A stretch of DNA of 64,000 nt from Siphonodentalium dalli (GCA_032622095.1 CP136061.1:6768734-6832733), one strand, 5' to 3'. Counted from the first letter of the stretch, positions 45,236 to 57,159 are shown. Translations and numbers: made by a program. The notes: generated by a model not told the origin, from the sequence alone.

Positions 45236-46138
45236 CAGGGTTGGCTGATTTAAATCAAGCGATTTAAATCATTGATTTAAATCAAGATTTAAATCAATGA
45301 TTTTTTTCAAAAAAATCATTGATTTAAATCAAAATTTTTGAAATGATTGCATATCTCAAAAATTTGCAATAACTAACAAAGTTTTTTGTAAACTATAACA
45401 TGATTATGATTAAACAATATACAAAATTGGATAATAGATATGAAATTGTGCAGTAATTGTCAACCCTATAGAAACAGACATACTGCATGGTTCTGTGATT
45501 ACTGCTCTAGCAACGGCCTGTTCGGGTTATTTGTAACTACAATCAGATTCAGCACTCCTCATTACACTATTAAATTTCCTTTCCTTTTCTGATTGCCATA
45601 CATGTAAATGCCAACCAAGTAATTCTACCATATACTCAGCCATCTAAACTACTCTAGTTGTCTAATGTCCATACTTGATATATGGTGTGATTACATGTAT
45701 GTCCTCAAGTCACCGAGGAGCAAAGATGATTGATAATATATTCAGTTCTCAGCTAAAATTTACTAAATTTATAAGTAAATCTTTAAGCACAGGTTTACCT
45801 ATCCAGATATCACAACATTGGAACTCACATGGACCTAAGTGTATGCATAATTAAAGTACATGGTCGCTATATCTGTTCTACCATGATATTTGTGCTTGAT
45901 ACATGTAGTCATACAAAAAATAATAAATAAAAATAGAATTTTGATTAATCCAGCCTTGGATATAATAAGCAACACCTTTTGGAACCTTCAATTATCAAAG
46001 ACATTGCACAATTGCATATTTTCATAACAATTAGAAAAAAATCAAAAAAATCGATTTAAATCAAATAAATCTGATTTAAATCAAATAAATCGATTTTATT
46101 GATTTATTTTAAAAAAATCAAAAAAATCACCAACCCTG
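45236..46138. mobile_element. hAT-like element with gatttaaatca termini
   Basis: CAGGGTTGGCTGATTTAAAT at the left and its complement at the right, with multiple gatttaaatca palindromes inside both ends. ATTTTGG occurs on both flanks (45227-45233, 46139-46145). The extra bases on the left make the TSD imperfect. Confidence 0.7.
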
Positions 46139-46790
46139 ATTTTGGATAAGAAATTGATTGAAGCTACATTGCAGTTTGCACTTCTAAATACACCTAATAT
46201 TTACTTTTGAATTTTTCCTGGTAACAAAATAGGTCGAAAATACCTAAACTACCTTTCTACAAGCAATATATGTTCCAGAAAGACACATTGAATCATAAAA
46301 AAAAAAAATTCAAACACAATGTACGGGTCTCGTACAAAAACAGTGCCATTTTTATTCACCGGAAATGTCCGAAATTATGGAATCGATAATGTCCGGAAAA
46401 GGTATATTGCGTTACCATATAATATTTACATAGCCTGTCTGTGTTGGACTAAAACCCGTTTGGTGATTGGTCAACTGCCAATTGGGTCACCCATTTCATA
46501 CCCCATTAACAAAGACTGTAACATGAACACAAAATCACAAATTGTTGACCAAATCAGTAAAAGCGGTCAGCAGAATAATTGGGTGTGCTTTTAAAAGTTC
46601 AGCCGAATTGCATCTGAAGCCAGTTACTTATATCGATCACGTGATCATTGCTAAAGTCTTGGAAATCTTATATTGGGCTTACTTAAGAGCTGCATGGGCT
46701 ATTCTCAAATTCTCGGCAGATTTTGTGAAAATAACTAAGAAAACATTCAGCTTTTTATGGGAATAAATAAGAAAAAAGCTATATAAATAT

Positions 46791-47187
46791 AAGAAATGAA
46801 TATAGTGGGTGTGTGTGTTATTGGGGGATCAAGCCTTGAAATAGGGTGTCTGTCATTTGCAGAATGAGGTCCCCAGAGGGTGAATTTAGCGATGCTACCC
46901 TGCATAGCGGGCTAGCATCACCAAATTCACCCTCTGGGAACCTCATTCTGCTGAGGTGTAAGCAGAATGAGGTCCCCAGAGGGTGAATTTGGTGATGCTA
47001 ACCTGCTATGCGGGGTAGCATCACTAAATTCACCCTCTGGGGACCTCATTCTGCAAATGACAGACACCATATTTCAAGGCTTGTGGGGGATACACCGCTC
47101 TGGTCGTTAGGGCATATTTAGGGAGGACCGTTCTACCACAGTACCCTATCCCCCAATAAGACACACACCCACTACATTCATTTCTTA
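46791..47187. mobile_element. Inverted repeat element split by a family H insertion
   Basis: aagaaatgaatatagtgggt and its complement form the ends. The H element 46830-47083 lies inside. Confidence 0.75.
46830..47083. mobile_element. Family H element with 8-bp TSD TGGGGGAT
   Basis: CAAGCCTTGAAATAGGG to ATATTTCAAGGCTTG. TGGGGGAT lies at 46822-46829 and 47084-47091. Two hairpins are joined by a short linker, without the long core of other copies. Confidence 0.9.
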
Positions 47188-47554
47188 AATAACATGAAAC
47201 TATTTAAAAGATTCACATGCTGCTTTCTCTTCATTATAATCATCAAAATGATGTAATACCATAAATGTTTCAGAGTGACTACAGGTCTCGATTTTCTTCC
47301 CATTGTCTACAGTTGCACATTTTACATGACCGCTGATTATAAACTTGAACACGCGCACAAAACAATTTCAAATTTATCGAAAATTTTAAGAATCAAAACA
47401 GGTATTTTCAGTGTTACACGGTATCTCAACAAATTTAATCTTTTAATACCAAACAATGTATACATAATTTTCGGGTTTGAACGAGCCATGACCCTTTAAA
47501 ATTCTCCACCAATGACTGAGATTTGTTGAATGAGTTGCCCAGAGGGTGAATTTA

Positions 47555-47736
47555 CAGTAATGCTCTAAATAATCGACCCCTTAACCATAGCAGAATTATG
47601 GGTAACTTTTCAGGATTTAGTCGGAAATATGGCTTGTTGCCATTCATTGGAAAGCTCTCCCTATTTCCGACTAAATCCTGAAAAGTTATCCATAATTCTG
47701 CTGTGGTTAAGCAGTCGATTAATTAGGGCATTACTG
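47555..47736. mobile_element. Foldback element F inserted in an H hairpin arm
   Basis: CAGTAATGCTCTAAATAATC to gggcattactg with TA on both sides. The flanks agagggtgaattta and gttatgctaccc are the two parts of an H arm. Confidence 0.82.
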
Positions 47737-48049
47737 TAGTTATGCTACCCTTAACAGCAGGCTAGCCAGTCTCTTTGAAAAGCTGACGAAAATCCTATCG
47801 AATGTACGTCTAGATCTCTCGATTATATTCATTTCTACGATGACGCAGCATTCCCAACATGACGTAATTCACCGTTTCCAAATATTCCTGCCGCAATAAA
47901 TGTTTGTGAGAATCTTAGTATTTAGAAATAGTTATAAAAACAAAATGCGAGAGAATAATGAGTCATGAATATCATTGACTGATAAAACAAACCTCGAAGA
48001 TGATGTCTCCTGTATGAATTGTGGATCTATCTCCTGTATTCATGTTTAC

Positions 48050-48560
48050 ATCATTACATTAGTTTACCACCCGCAACATAGTTGTGGGGGGTATACTGGA
48101 ATCAGCTTTTCTGTCCATCCATCCGTCGTCCGTCCGTGGACTAAAATTTGTCCGGAGTTTTTCTCAGTCATTTTTTAATCAATTTCCGTGAAACTTGGCA
48201 CAGACATCAACCACTATGGGAACCTGTGCACCTGTGATTATGACGTCTGTTGGACTTTTTTTGGTGGAGTTATCCCCCCCTTTTTTTACTTAGAAATTTT
48301 TCGCAACATGTATAATTTTGTCCGAGCTTTTATTCCTACATTTTTAGGTCAATTTTTCTTAGACTTGGCACATATATTTAGTACCATGGGAACCTGTGTA
48401 CCTGCGATTATGACGTCTGTCCGACATTTTATGGTGGAGTTATACCCCTTTTTCGACTTAGAAATATTTTTGCAACATGCATAATTTTGTCCAAGCTTTT
48501 ATTCCTACATTTTTCGGTCAATAAGTTTAAGATTAGGGTTAGGTTGTGCACCTGCAATGG
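48050..48560 (+). repeat. Degenerate repeats with tccatccgtcc lead
   Basis: After a tccatccatccgtcgtccg tract, two ~180-bp units repeat attttgtccgagctttta, cttggcacagacatc-like and tgggaacctgtgcacctg phrases. A related array is at 51040-51430. Confidence 0.6.
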
Positions 48561-48631
48561 GAACTGTTATTTTATTCTTTTAACTAAATGTTTACTGACA
48601 TGTGAAACATCTTAGTATTTTAAAAACACGG

Positions 48632-48654
48632 GGGGGGGGGGGGGGGGGGGGGGG
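48632..48654 (+). repeat. G homopolymer
   Basis: About 23 consecutive G residues in the VGLL4 intron. Confidence 0.85.
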
Positions 48655-48863
48655 TGTATCCTTAGTCACACACACAGTCACACCTCTAGTTGTGTTTGAC
48701 AATGGGTGGGAAAATTGTCAACGTGTTTTTGGTCTCTGATCTCGTTATTAAAATATAACCAACCACGAAACAGTGTCTGTCATTGCTATCGGCTTTGTAT
48801 AGAGGTTGGATTCTGCCTTAAAGTGATCTGTTACGTCTCTAACCAATGAAATCATGCATGCTC

Positions 48864-49309
48864 TCAAGCCTGCAAATAGCGTGTCTGTCATTTGCAGAAT
48901 GAGGTCCCCAGAGGGTGATTTTAGTGACGCTATCCTGCATAGCGGGCTAGCATCACTAAATTCACCCTCTGGGGACCTCATTATGCTAAGGCCATCAACT
49001 GCTATGGCAGACCTAGGATCAGATTGAAGTTCCCCAGTTGAAGTTGGTGATGTTCACCCATTGGGCACCTCAATTATGAATGTTATCTTCTGCAAATTTG
49101 AGGTTATAGAAACTTCCTAGAAGGGAAAAGTAACTAAAAACAATGTTAATTTGATACTATAGGTACTTCCCAGAAGATGAAGCCTAAGCAGAATGAGGTC
49201 TCCAGAGGGTGAATTTGGTGATGCTTGCCCGCTATGCGGGGTAGCATCACTAAATTCACCCTCTGGGGACCTCATTCTGCAAATGACAGACACGCTATTT
49301 GCAGGCTTG
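48864..49309. mobile_element. Family H reference copy, 8-bp TSD CATGCTCT
   Basis: CAAGCCTGCAAATAGCG to CGCTATTTGCAGGCTTG. CATGCTCT lies at 48856-48863 and 49310-49317. Order: hairpin, ~200-bp core (gaagttggtgatgttcaccc, tttgaggttatagaaac), hairpin. Confidence 0.92.
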
Positions 49310-49429
49310 CATGCTCTGCGCCACTCTCCAATGAAATAGAGGGAATCCCATCAAATATGAAACTAATATAAACCACAGATCAAGAGAGTACATCCAATGG
49401 ACCGATTTTTTTCAAAGAGACTGTGGACT

Positions 49430-50141
49430 AGCGTCACCAAATTCACCCTCTGGGAACCTCATTCTGCTTAGACCTCAACTGTTGTTCATGTAGGAGACCT
49501 AGGATCAGATTGAAGTTTCCCAGTTGCAGTTGGTGACAAGCCTTGAAATAGGGTGTCTGTCATTTGCAGAATGAGGTCCCCAGAGGGTGAATTTAGTGAT
49601 GCTACCCTGCATAGTGGGCTAGCATCACCAAATTCACCCTCTGGGAACGTCATTCTGCTGAGGTGCAAGCAGAATGAGGTCCCCAGAGGGTGAATTTGGT
49701 TGGTGATGTTCACCCATTATATACATGTATTAAACAAAATAATAAAAAAAAGTTCTTGGATTCATGTGGTATAAAGCTTATAATTAAGAATGCTCTCTGA
49801 ATTGGTCAATTTTTCCAAGTTTTCTTCACTTCATGTAAACCAGATAGTGAAATTGGTAGGGATAATACTGGTTTTTATCAAAATACGATAGCTAATTTGA
49901 AGGAAACTTGGACTAATGTTTCTGTTGATTATGCCAGCAGCACCCCCCCCCCCCCCGCATAGCGGGCTAGCATCACCAAATTCACCCTCTGGGGACCTCA
50001 TTCTGCTTACACCTCAGCAGAATGAGGTTCCCAGAGGGTGAATTTGGTGATACTAGCCCGCTATGCGGGGGGTAGCATCATTAAATTCACCCTCTGGGAA
50101 CCTCATTCTGAAAATGACAGACATACTATTTGCAGGCTTGT
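49430..50141. mobile_element. Nested and broken family H copies
   Basis: An H core is interrupted at GTTGGTGA by another H end (49537-49698). The same 8 bp follow at 49699-49706. A further pair of H arms (49955-50141) follows after ~200 bp of unrelated sequence and a C run. Confidence 0.65.
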
Positions 50142-50186
50142 GTCAGTAATCAATCTCAAACCTCATTGATAAACTTTATTGTTTAA

Positions 50187-50452
50187 ATCTTTCAGTGCCA
50201 GGGGGTGATCTCATCGGCCCTAATTTACGGTCTGTAAAATCGGCCCTAAAAAAATAAAAAACATTTTTTTTTTTTTAGATTTTAAAAAATTTATTAAAAT
50301 TGTAAAAAATAATAACAAATGATGAAAAATTGTTTGGCCAATGCATTCTCTTATATATGCAAGGCGACCTATGGTCGACTCGTATATATAAGAGAATGCA
50401 TTGGCACAGGGTATATGGGTTGATACAAAAATCGGACCTGGCACTCAAAGGG
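50187..50452. mobile_element. Family P2 MITE abutting a P3 element
   Basis: Left end TTAAATCTTTCAGTGCCAGG, right end GGCACTCAAAGGG followed by TTAA (50453-50456). One palindrome. The same TTAA starts the next element (CCCACAGGGATCCTC...). Confidence 0.8.
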
Positions 50453-50456
50453 TTAA

Positions 50457-50540
50457 CCCACAGGGATCCTCAAACAGATGGAAGCATGCAATATGGATTA
50501 TCGTCTGCTCCAGTCTATGTGGGGCTCTCTATGGGTTGTG
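50457..50540. mobile_element. Family P3 element
   Basis: CCCACAGGGATCCTCAAACAG-like left end to gggctctctatgggttgtg, with the central cgtctgctccagtctatg. The right TTAA is lost. Confidence 0.65.
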
Positions 50541-51029
50541 ACTGACTCATAATTGTTTTGCTGTCCACCACTTTGGACTTCGCAAATCCGCACATTCCCT
50601 GAGGCACCATTTGAAACACAGTCAAATGCATGCCGTACATTCAAAAATCTGTGTGTAAATTAAGAGTGGTCTGTTTAATTTTCCGCCCAATGGAGCAAGT
50701 CAGACGTCACAATCTTTCAAATGTTTTCAAACAATTTTGCATGAATAAATTCCACTGGCTTCCACCACAATGGATGCTATTTCAAAAGGAATGTTTCCCA
50801 TTGAGATTTATTGATAATGGTCACCCGAATATTTACAAATTAAATTTGATCGAATGTTGAATCAGTTGTAAAATAATTTTTGATATATAAATAGGGTATA
50901 AAATATGACAAGAATTTAGTTCACACCGTATCACTGGCTTGACATTTTCATACAACTATGCCTGAAATTCATGTGTGGTATTACTGTTGCCACTTTTTAT
51001 ATGTTATTTTGAAAAAAAGGTTGTATTAT

Positions 51030-51440
51030 TGAATCAGTCTGTCCATCCATCTGTCCGTCCGTTCCTCTGCAGGTTAACATTTGTGGTTTCCGTTCGATAT
51101 CTCCAGTTTGGATTATTTAATCTGAACCAAAGTTGGTATGTGTATTTCCAATCTAAAGATACAGTCCAAGTTCGAATATGGTTTCCGACAATTATTTTTA
51201 CATGAGTTATGGCCCTTTTTCGACTAAGAATTTGACCAGTTTCATAATTTTTCTGTTTCTGACCGATAACTCCTGTTTGGAATACTTGATTTGAACCAAA
51301 GCAAAGCTGATAGGCGTGTTTCCCAGCTAAAACTACAGGCCAAGTTCAAATATGGGTTCTGTCCAATTATTTTCACATGAGTTAGAGACACTTTTCGACT
51401 TAGATTTTGATTGCATTTTGGCATTTAAATTAGGGGTTTA
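51030..51440 (+). repeat. Degenerate repeats with gtccatccatctgtccg lead
   Basis: Two units share gaaccaaag, aagttcgaatatggtttc-like and tttcacatgagttatggcc-like segments. Confidence 0.55.
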
Positions 51441-51786
51441 TCAGATATTCTTGGTAAGCTCAAATTATTATTTTAGTTTGCAGTAGTAAAATTTGAAATG
51501 GCTTGCTCTCGTTAACTGTTGGAAATACCAAGATTGTGAAATATTCAATTTGATATTCAGTTCATTTTCACTACAACCCCTCGTTGATACCCAATGAAAC
51601 CGCCTTCACAAAAAGCTGTGTACAGCTTTGCAATATAAAATAATTTACCCTTTCAGTGCCAAGTCCGATTTTTGTATCGACCCATATTTCCTTGATCATT
51701 TTTCAAATTTATTGATTATAATAATGTGATACATTGATGGAAAGAGCTCTTACCCAATACTGAATTAAGTCCAGATGTACTGCATG

Positions 51787-51974
51787 GTAATGCTCTAAAT
51801 AATTGACTCCTTAACCACAGCAGAATTATGGGTAACTTTTCAGGATTTAGTCGGAAATACAAATGTATGGCTTGTTACCATTCATCGGAAAGCTCTCACT
51901 GAGTAAATCTGACTAAAACCTGAATAGTTACCCATAATTCTGCTGTGGTTAAGGAGTCGATTATTGAGGGCATT
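51787..51974. mobile_element. Foldback element F, degraded ends
   Basis: gtaatgctctaaataattga to gagggcattac. Arms are partly deleted in the middle. Confidence 0.7.
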
Positions 51975-52248
51975 ACCAGTACACCTGGACTTAATTCAGT
52001 ATGGGAATGGAAATGATCTACGGTATTATAGGCAGGCTGAAGTTCATTGGCCATGAATGTTGTATCTGGACATCGCGATTTATTATGATATTATGATAAT
52101 GAGTATTTGAATACCAGCTGTGTGTGTGAATACCAGGTGTTCATACTGCATGTAGCTGTGTAAAACTAAAATACATGATTGAGGTGACCAGAGCCCAGTC
52201 TAGAGGATTCAAATTGGGAGAAGTCACTTCTCCCTGTTTGGTTATTAA

Positions 52249-52482
52249 CCCTTTGAGTGCCAGGTCCGATTTTTGTATCAACCCATATACCCTGTGCCAA
52301 TGCATTCTCTTATATATGCGAGTCGACCATAGGTCGCCTCGCATATATAAGAGAATGCATTGGCCTAACATTTTTTTTTTTTTTACAATTTTCTACCATT
52401 TTAATAATTTATTCTTATATTCTTTAACAGACTTATTTTGTAGGTTTAGGGCCGATGAGATCGGCCCCTGGCACTCAAAGGG
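52249..52482. mobile_element. Family P2 MITE, short copy
   Basis: TTAA at 52245-52248 and 52483-52486, TIR CCCTTTGAGTGCCAGG. One intact palindrome (about 52295-52365). Reverse orientation to 28510. Confidence 0.88.
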
Positions 52483-53040
52483 TTAAGGAGAAGCGGACTG
52501 TTATCAGGGAGAAGTAACAATGGATTAAGTTCAATTTACTCCCCAATACCACCCTTCTATGATGAATTAGTTATGTAAGGGTTAGAGCACAAGAATTGTT
52601 CTTTAAAGAACTATTCGCATGCTCTGACCGACTTGGAGCATAATTGATCCCACATAATGCAATCAACTGGAAATGTGCCATTGAGCGTGTTTTGACTACA
52701 ACGCACAATCCGTGCGCTGGCTGCGATTGGACACAATAGCCGGTTAGCCACGCCCAACAACTTGATTAACATGCACTGATCGCCGTTGAATGTGAATAGA
52801 AATGTCCGAAACAACACGGTCCCGTGCGGCGATTTGTCTGTTATGAGTTGCGTGTGCCTAACAGTGGGATAATCACTGAACTATTCCTCGCCAGCCTTGG
52901 GAATGGGTGTGATTTACCAAAAATCGGGGAATGATTGTAACAATGGGATTGTGCTCTAAAGTATTATACAACACAAGAGCCCGATTATAAAATAATTGTA
53001 GTGAGTAAGAATACCATTATAATCAGTAAATACACTTTAA

Positions 53041-53433
53041 CCCTTTACCCAACAGAAGGGCCCTGTGCCAATGCATTCTCTTATATATGCGAGTCGACCA
53101 TAGGTCGCCTCGCATATATAAGAGAATGCATTGGCTTAACACATTAAAAAAATTATAAAATTGTTAAAGAATGTAAGAAAAAATGGTAAAAAGTGTTAAA
53201 AAAAGATTTGTTTAGGCCAATGCATTCTCTTATATATGCGAGGCAACCTATGGTCGACTCGCATATATAAGAGAATGCATTGGCACAGGGCATAACTGTA
53301 ACCATCACAATGTGGTCAATGAGCCGGTTCCAATGATATCCATATTTGTATGGTTTTATTGAGACAGACCGAAGATATTTTAGGCTGTTGAAGCTTTATT
53401 TGGCCGGTTTTGGCCGGTTTGTTGGGTAAAGGG
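53041..53433. mobile_element. Family P1 MITE, copy 5
   Basis: TTAA at 53037-53040 and 53434-53437, TIR CCCTTTACCCAACA. Two palindromes, same orientation as 18847 and 41478. Confidence 0.88.
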
Positions 53434-53454
53434 TTAATTATACTGGTGGAACAT

Positions 53455-54033
53455 ACTAGTATGCATATGGGTGTATGATAGAGAAGTCACTTCTCCCTCG
53501 GAACATATGTATATGGGTATATGATAGAGAAGTCACGTCTCCCTCGGAACATATGCATATGGGTATATGATAGAGAAGTCACTTCTCCCTCGGAACATAT
53601 GTATATGGATGTATGATAGAGAAGTCACTTCTCCCTCGGAACATATGTACATGTATATGGGTGTATGATAGAGAAGTCACTTCTCCCTCGGAACATACAT
53701 GTATGTATATGGGTATATGATAGAGAAGTCACTTCTCCCTCGGAACATATGCATATGGGTATATGATAGAGAAGTCACTTCTCCCTCGGAATATATGTAT
53801 CTGGGTATATGATAGAGAAGTCACTTCTCCCTCGGAACATATGCATATGGGTATATGATAGAGAAGTCACTTCTCCCTCGGAATATATGTATATGGGTAT
53901 ATGATAGAGAAGTCACTTCTCCCTCGGAACATATGCATATGGGTATATGATAGAGAAGTCACTTCTCCCTCGGAACATATGTATATGGGTATATGATAGA
54001 GAAGTCACTTCTCCCTCGGAATATATTCATATG
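53455..54033. repeat. ~47-bp minisatellite, 12 units
   Basis: gggtatatgatagagaagtc, acttctccctcggaacatat and variable gcatat/gtatat linkers. Two further units lie at 55577-55655, beyond the inserted element. Confidence 0.92.
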
Positions 54034-54823
54034 CAGGGTTTCCGCCAGGGGGAATTAATGAGTCCGTATTGGGGAAACACATAAAACGCGACGGGACGAC
54101 CATGGTTCGTCCTGTGGGGCGAAAAGTTTGTTATTTGACACTGAAAAGATGCCATTTCCTTGCACCTGAGTGTCCCACAAAGCAATCCAAAGCTACGTAT
54201 ATTATGCAAGTCGATCATTTCCGTGGGTGCATTAATTCTGTCGATGGTATCCAAATAATTAGTCATTTAATTACATACGTATAAGACTGCCGTCTGATTG
54301 AAGACTATATAAATGAACGAGCTACGAGTTTAATACAGTGTTTACAAATTTATAACTTACAATAAGATTCCCACAGGTATAATGAATCTAAACACTAAAA
54401 AGCATCTACGCATTGACCAATAATACATAGCAAGGAGAATTGAATAAAGTATTTCTTAGAATTTCAAGTAGCGTCAGTGAAAATGAAACTGACAGGATTA
54501 TATATTCTGTCAATCGTAAAACTATTTGTGTGCCGTGACGTCCTACTGCAGGGTTTGTTTGCAGGAGATATTTATAGCGTCGAAATACGAATGGTAGTGA
54601 AATCTTTCACCTGGAACGCGTAGCTTGCATGTTCAATAGTCTGTATTAGTCCAACAACAGTACTGATGACCGCAGCTATAGCACAGAGTTTTAGCCAACG
54701 TGTTATAAAATTTAATTGAGTTTTTGGCGGGAAATGTGAAAAAGTGCGTCGTTGATTATTGTGCTTGGGGACCTAGGCGGGACAACGAAACTATTATTGA
54801 CCGTACTTTGACTTTATCTCCAT

Positions 54824-54859
<36 letters not shown>

Positions 54860-55576
54860 GGGGGGGGTATGTGTTCGTGTTTATCCTCCATGCATGTAAT
54901 ATGGCTCAAATGAATGGTGTTCTCACTATGAATTCCCGCTATAAAGACTGATTTGGGACAGGTTCCGTATTATTGTGAAATCACTTTGGGATTGTGTTAA
55001 GTTTGCATGGCAATATACGCATAATAATCAACACGCGTAGAGAATCACATGTATTTTTCAGGAACTTCACTTACCGGTACATCGAACTCAAAACAAATGA
55101 TAATACAGCAATAAGATAAATGATCAACATTGGGTAGTTTCATCCATACACGAAAATCCCGTGCATAAAAATATCCCCGACTCGGCAATTGGGTGTTCTT
55201 TGATCCAATTATGTAATCGTACGATAGCACGGGGTCTTCGAGCGTGAGTAGTTTCATCCATGGAATTCCGTGCACAAAAATATCCGCACTCAACGGTCCG
55301 GCATTCTTTGATGTTACCGCGACATGTATTACGCTGTATCTAATGTCGCTATTTGACACGCTCTTTCTTATTGTTTTTTCGGGAGATGGACTGTGTCAAT
55401 TTCATTTTGTCAATATTAATGAAAATAAGTGTAGATATATAGCCTGTCGACACAGACAAGACTGAAAAAGTTTTTAATAACGTCATTTATTTGTGTATGA
55501 GCGGGATTTCATGCAACGACTGACGGGGGGAATGGGTCCGTGGGACGGACCCGCAGCCGGCCTGGCAGAAACCCTG
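54034..55576. mobile_element. hAT-like element splitting the 47-bp minisatellite
   Basis: CAGGGTTTCCGCCAGG at the left and CCTGGCAGAAACCCTG at the right. catatg flanks both ends (54028-54033, 55578-55583), though not as a perfect 8-bp TSD. The 1.5 kb contain an internal ~120-bp duplication (about 55135 and 55250) and a G run (54829-54868). No transposase recognised. Confidence 0.75.
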
Positions 55577-55654
55577 GCATATGGGTATATGATAGAGAAG
55601 TCACTTCTCCCTCGGAACATATGTATATCATGGGTATATGATAGAGAAGTCACT

Positions 55655-56310
55655 TCTGGGTGGGGGCAGAATGGGGGGGGGGGGGTAGAGGGTGGTTGTC
55701 TGGGCTGGTTCTCGGAAGGGGAGAAGGTTTCTAAGATATCTTCCTGATGAGTGTCTTGTATCTTGTAAATACTATGAATTCCTGTATATCTTTATGTAAG
55801 GACTGCCGATTAATACAGGTATCTGAGATGCTGTTGATGGGTGGGGGCAGAATGGGGGGGGGGGGTAGAGGGTGGTTGTCTTGGCGTGTTCTCGGAAAGG
55901 GGGAGGAGGACTGCCGATTAATACAGGTACATGTATATGAGATGCTATTGATGGGTGGGGGGCAGACTGGGGGAGGGTGGTTGTCTTGGCGTGTTATCGG
56001 AAGGGGGGAGGGGAGGACTGCCGATTAATACAGGTATGTGAGATGCTATTGATGGGTGGGGGCAGACTAGAGGGTGGTTGTCTGGGCGGGTTCTCGGAAG
56101 GGGAGAAGGTTTCTAAGATATCTTCCCAATGAGTATCTTGTATCTTGTAAATACCATGCATTCCTGTATATTTTTATGTGAGGACTACCGATTAATACAG
56201 GTATGTGAGATGCTATTGATGGTGGGGGCAGACTGGGGGTGGGAAGGGGTGGTTGTCTTGGCGGGTTCTCAGAAGGGGAGAAGGTTTCTATGATGTCTTC
56301 CCGATGAGTA
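55655..56310 (+). repeat. G-rich tandem repeats
   Basis: gggtgggggcagaatggggg, gagggtggttgtcttggcg and ggactgccgattaatacagg recur four or five times with large indels. G runs could form quadruplexes. Confidence 0.8.
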
Positions 56311-56317
56311 TCTGGTA

Positions 56318-56500
56318 CAGTAATGCCCGAAGTATATGACCCTTTAACCACAGCAGAATTATGGGAAATGTTTCAGGATTTAGTCAGAAATATGGTGAGA
56401 GCTTTCCAATGAATGGCAACAAGCCATATTTCCGACTAAATCCTGAAACAGTTCCCATAATTCTGCTGTGGTTTATGGGTCGATTATTTAGGACATTACT
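56318..56500. mobile_element. Foldback element F
   Basis: CAGTAATGCCCGAAGTATA to ttatttaggacattact. TA precedes the left end. It lies in the G-rich repeat array, whose sequence resumes afterwards. Confidence 0.75.
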
Positions 56501-56557
56501 TTATCTTGTAAATACCATGAATTCCTGTATATCTATGTGTGAGGACTGCCGATTAAC

Positions 56558-56996
56558 AAGCCTGCAAATAGCGTGTCTGTCATTTGCAGAATGAGGTCCC
56601 CAGAGGGTGAATTTAGTGATGCTATCCTGCACAGCGGACTAGCATCACCAAATTTACTCTCTGGAGACCTCATTCTGCTTAGGCCTCATCTTCTTGGAAG
56701 TATCTATAGTATCAAATTAACATTGTTTTTAGTTGCATTTCCCTTCTAGGAAGTTTCTATATCCCCTAATTTGCAGAAGATAAAATTCATAATTGAGGTG
56801 CCTAATGGGTGAATATCACCAACTTCAACTGGGGAACTTCAATCTGATCCTAGGTCTGCCATAGCAGTTGAGGGCCTTAGCAGAATGAGGTCCCCAGAGG
56901 GTGAATTTAGTGATGCTAGCCCGCTATACGGGATAGCATCACTAAATTCACCCTATGGGGACCTCATTCTGCAAATGACAGACACGCTATTAGCAT
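56558..56996. mobile_element. Family H element
   Basis: CAAGCCTGCAAATAGCG at the left. The right end is altered (cgctattagcatgtctgg). Both hairpins and the core are present. Flanks ccgattaa / gcgattaa are a probable 8-bp TSD with one change. Confidence 0.8.
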
Positions 56997-57159
56997 GTCT
57001 GGCGATTAATAGAAGAATGTGAGATGCTATTTATTTATGAAGTAACCAAGTCGAGTAAATAAAGTCCTTTATTATGGAGACAGCACTACTATTTAGTAAC
57101 TTATTAAGTTATTATAGGTACATTAACCATCCTATGTACTCTAACAGATCAGAGGTATA

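Noticed and set aside
48748-48981. ORFs containing [14 protein letters not shown] and [11 protein letters not shown]
   Set aside because: Translation of family H hairpin arms, found at many copies on either strand.
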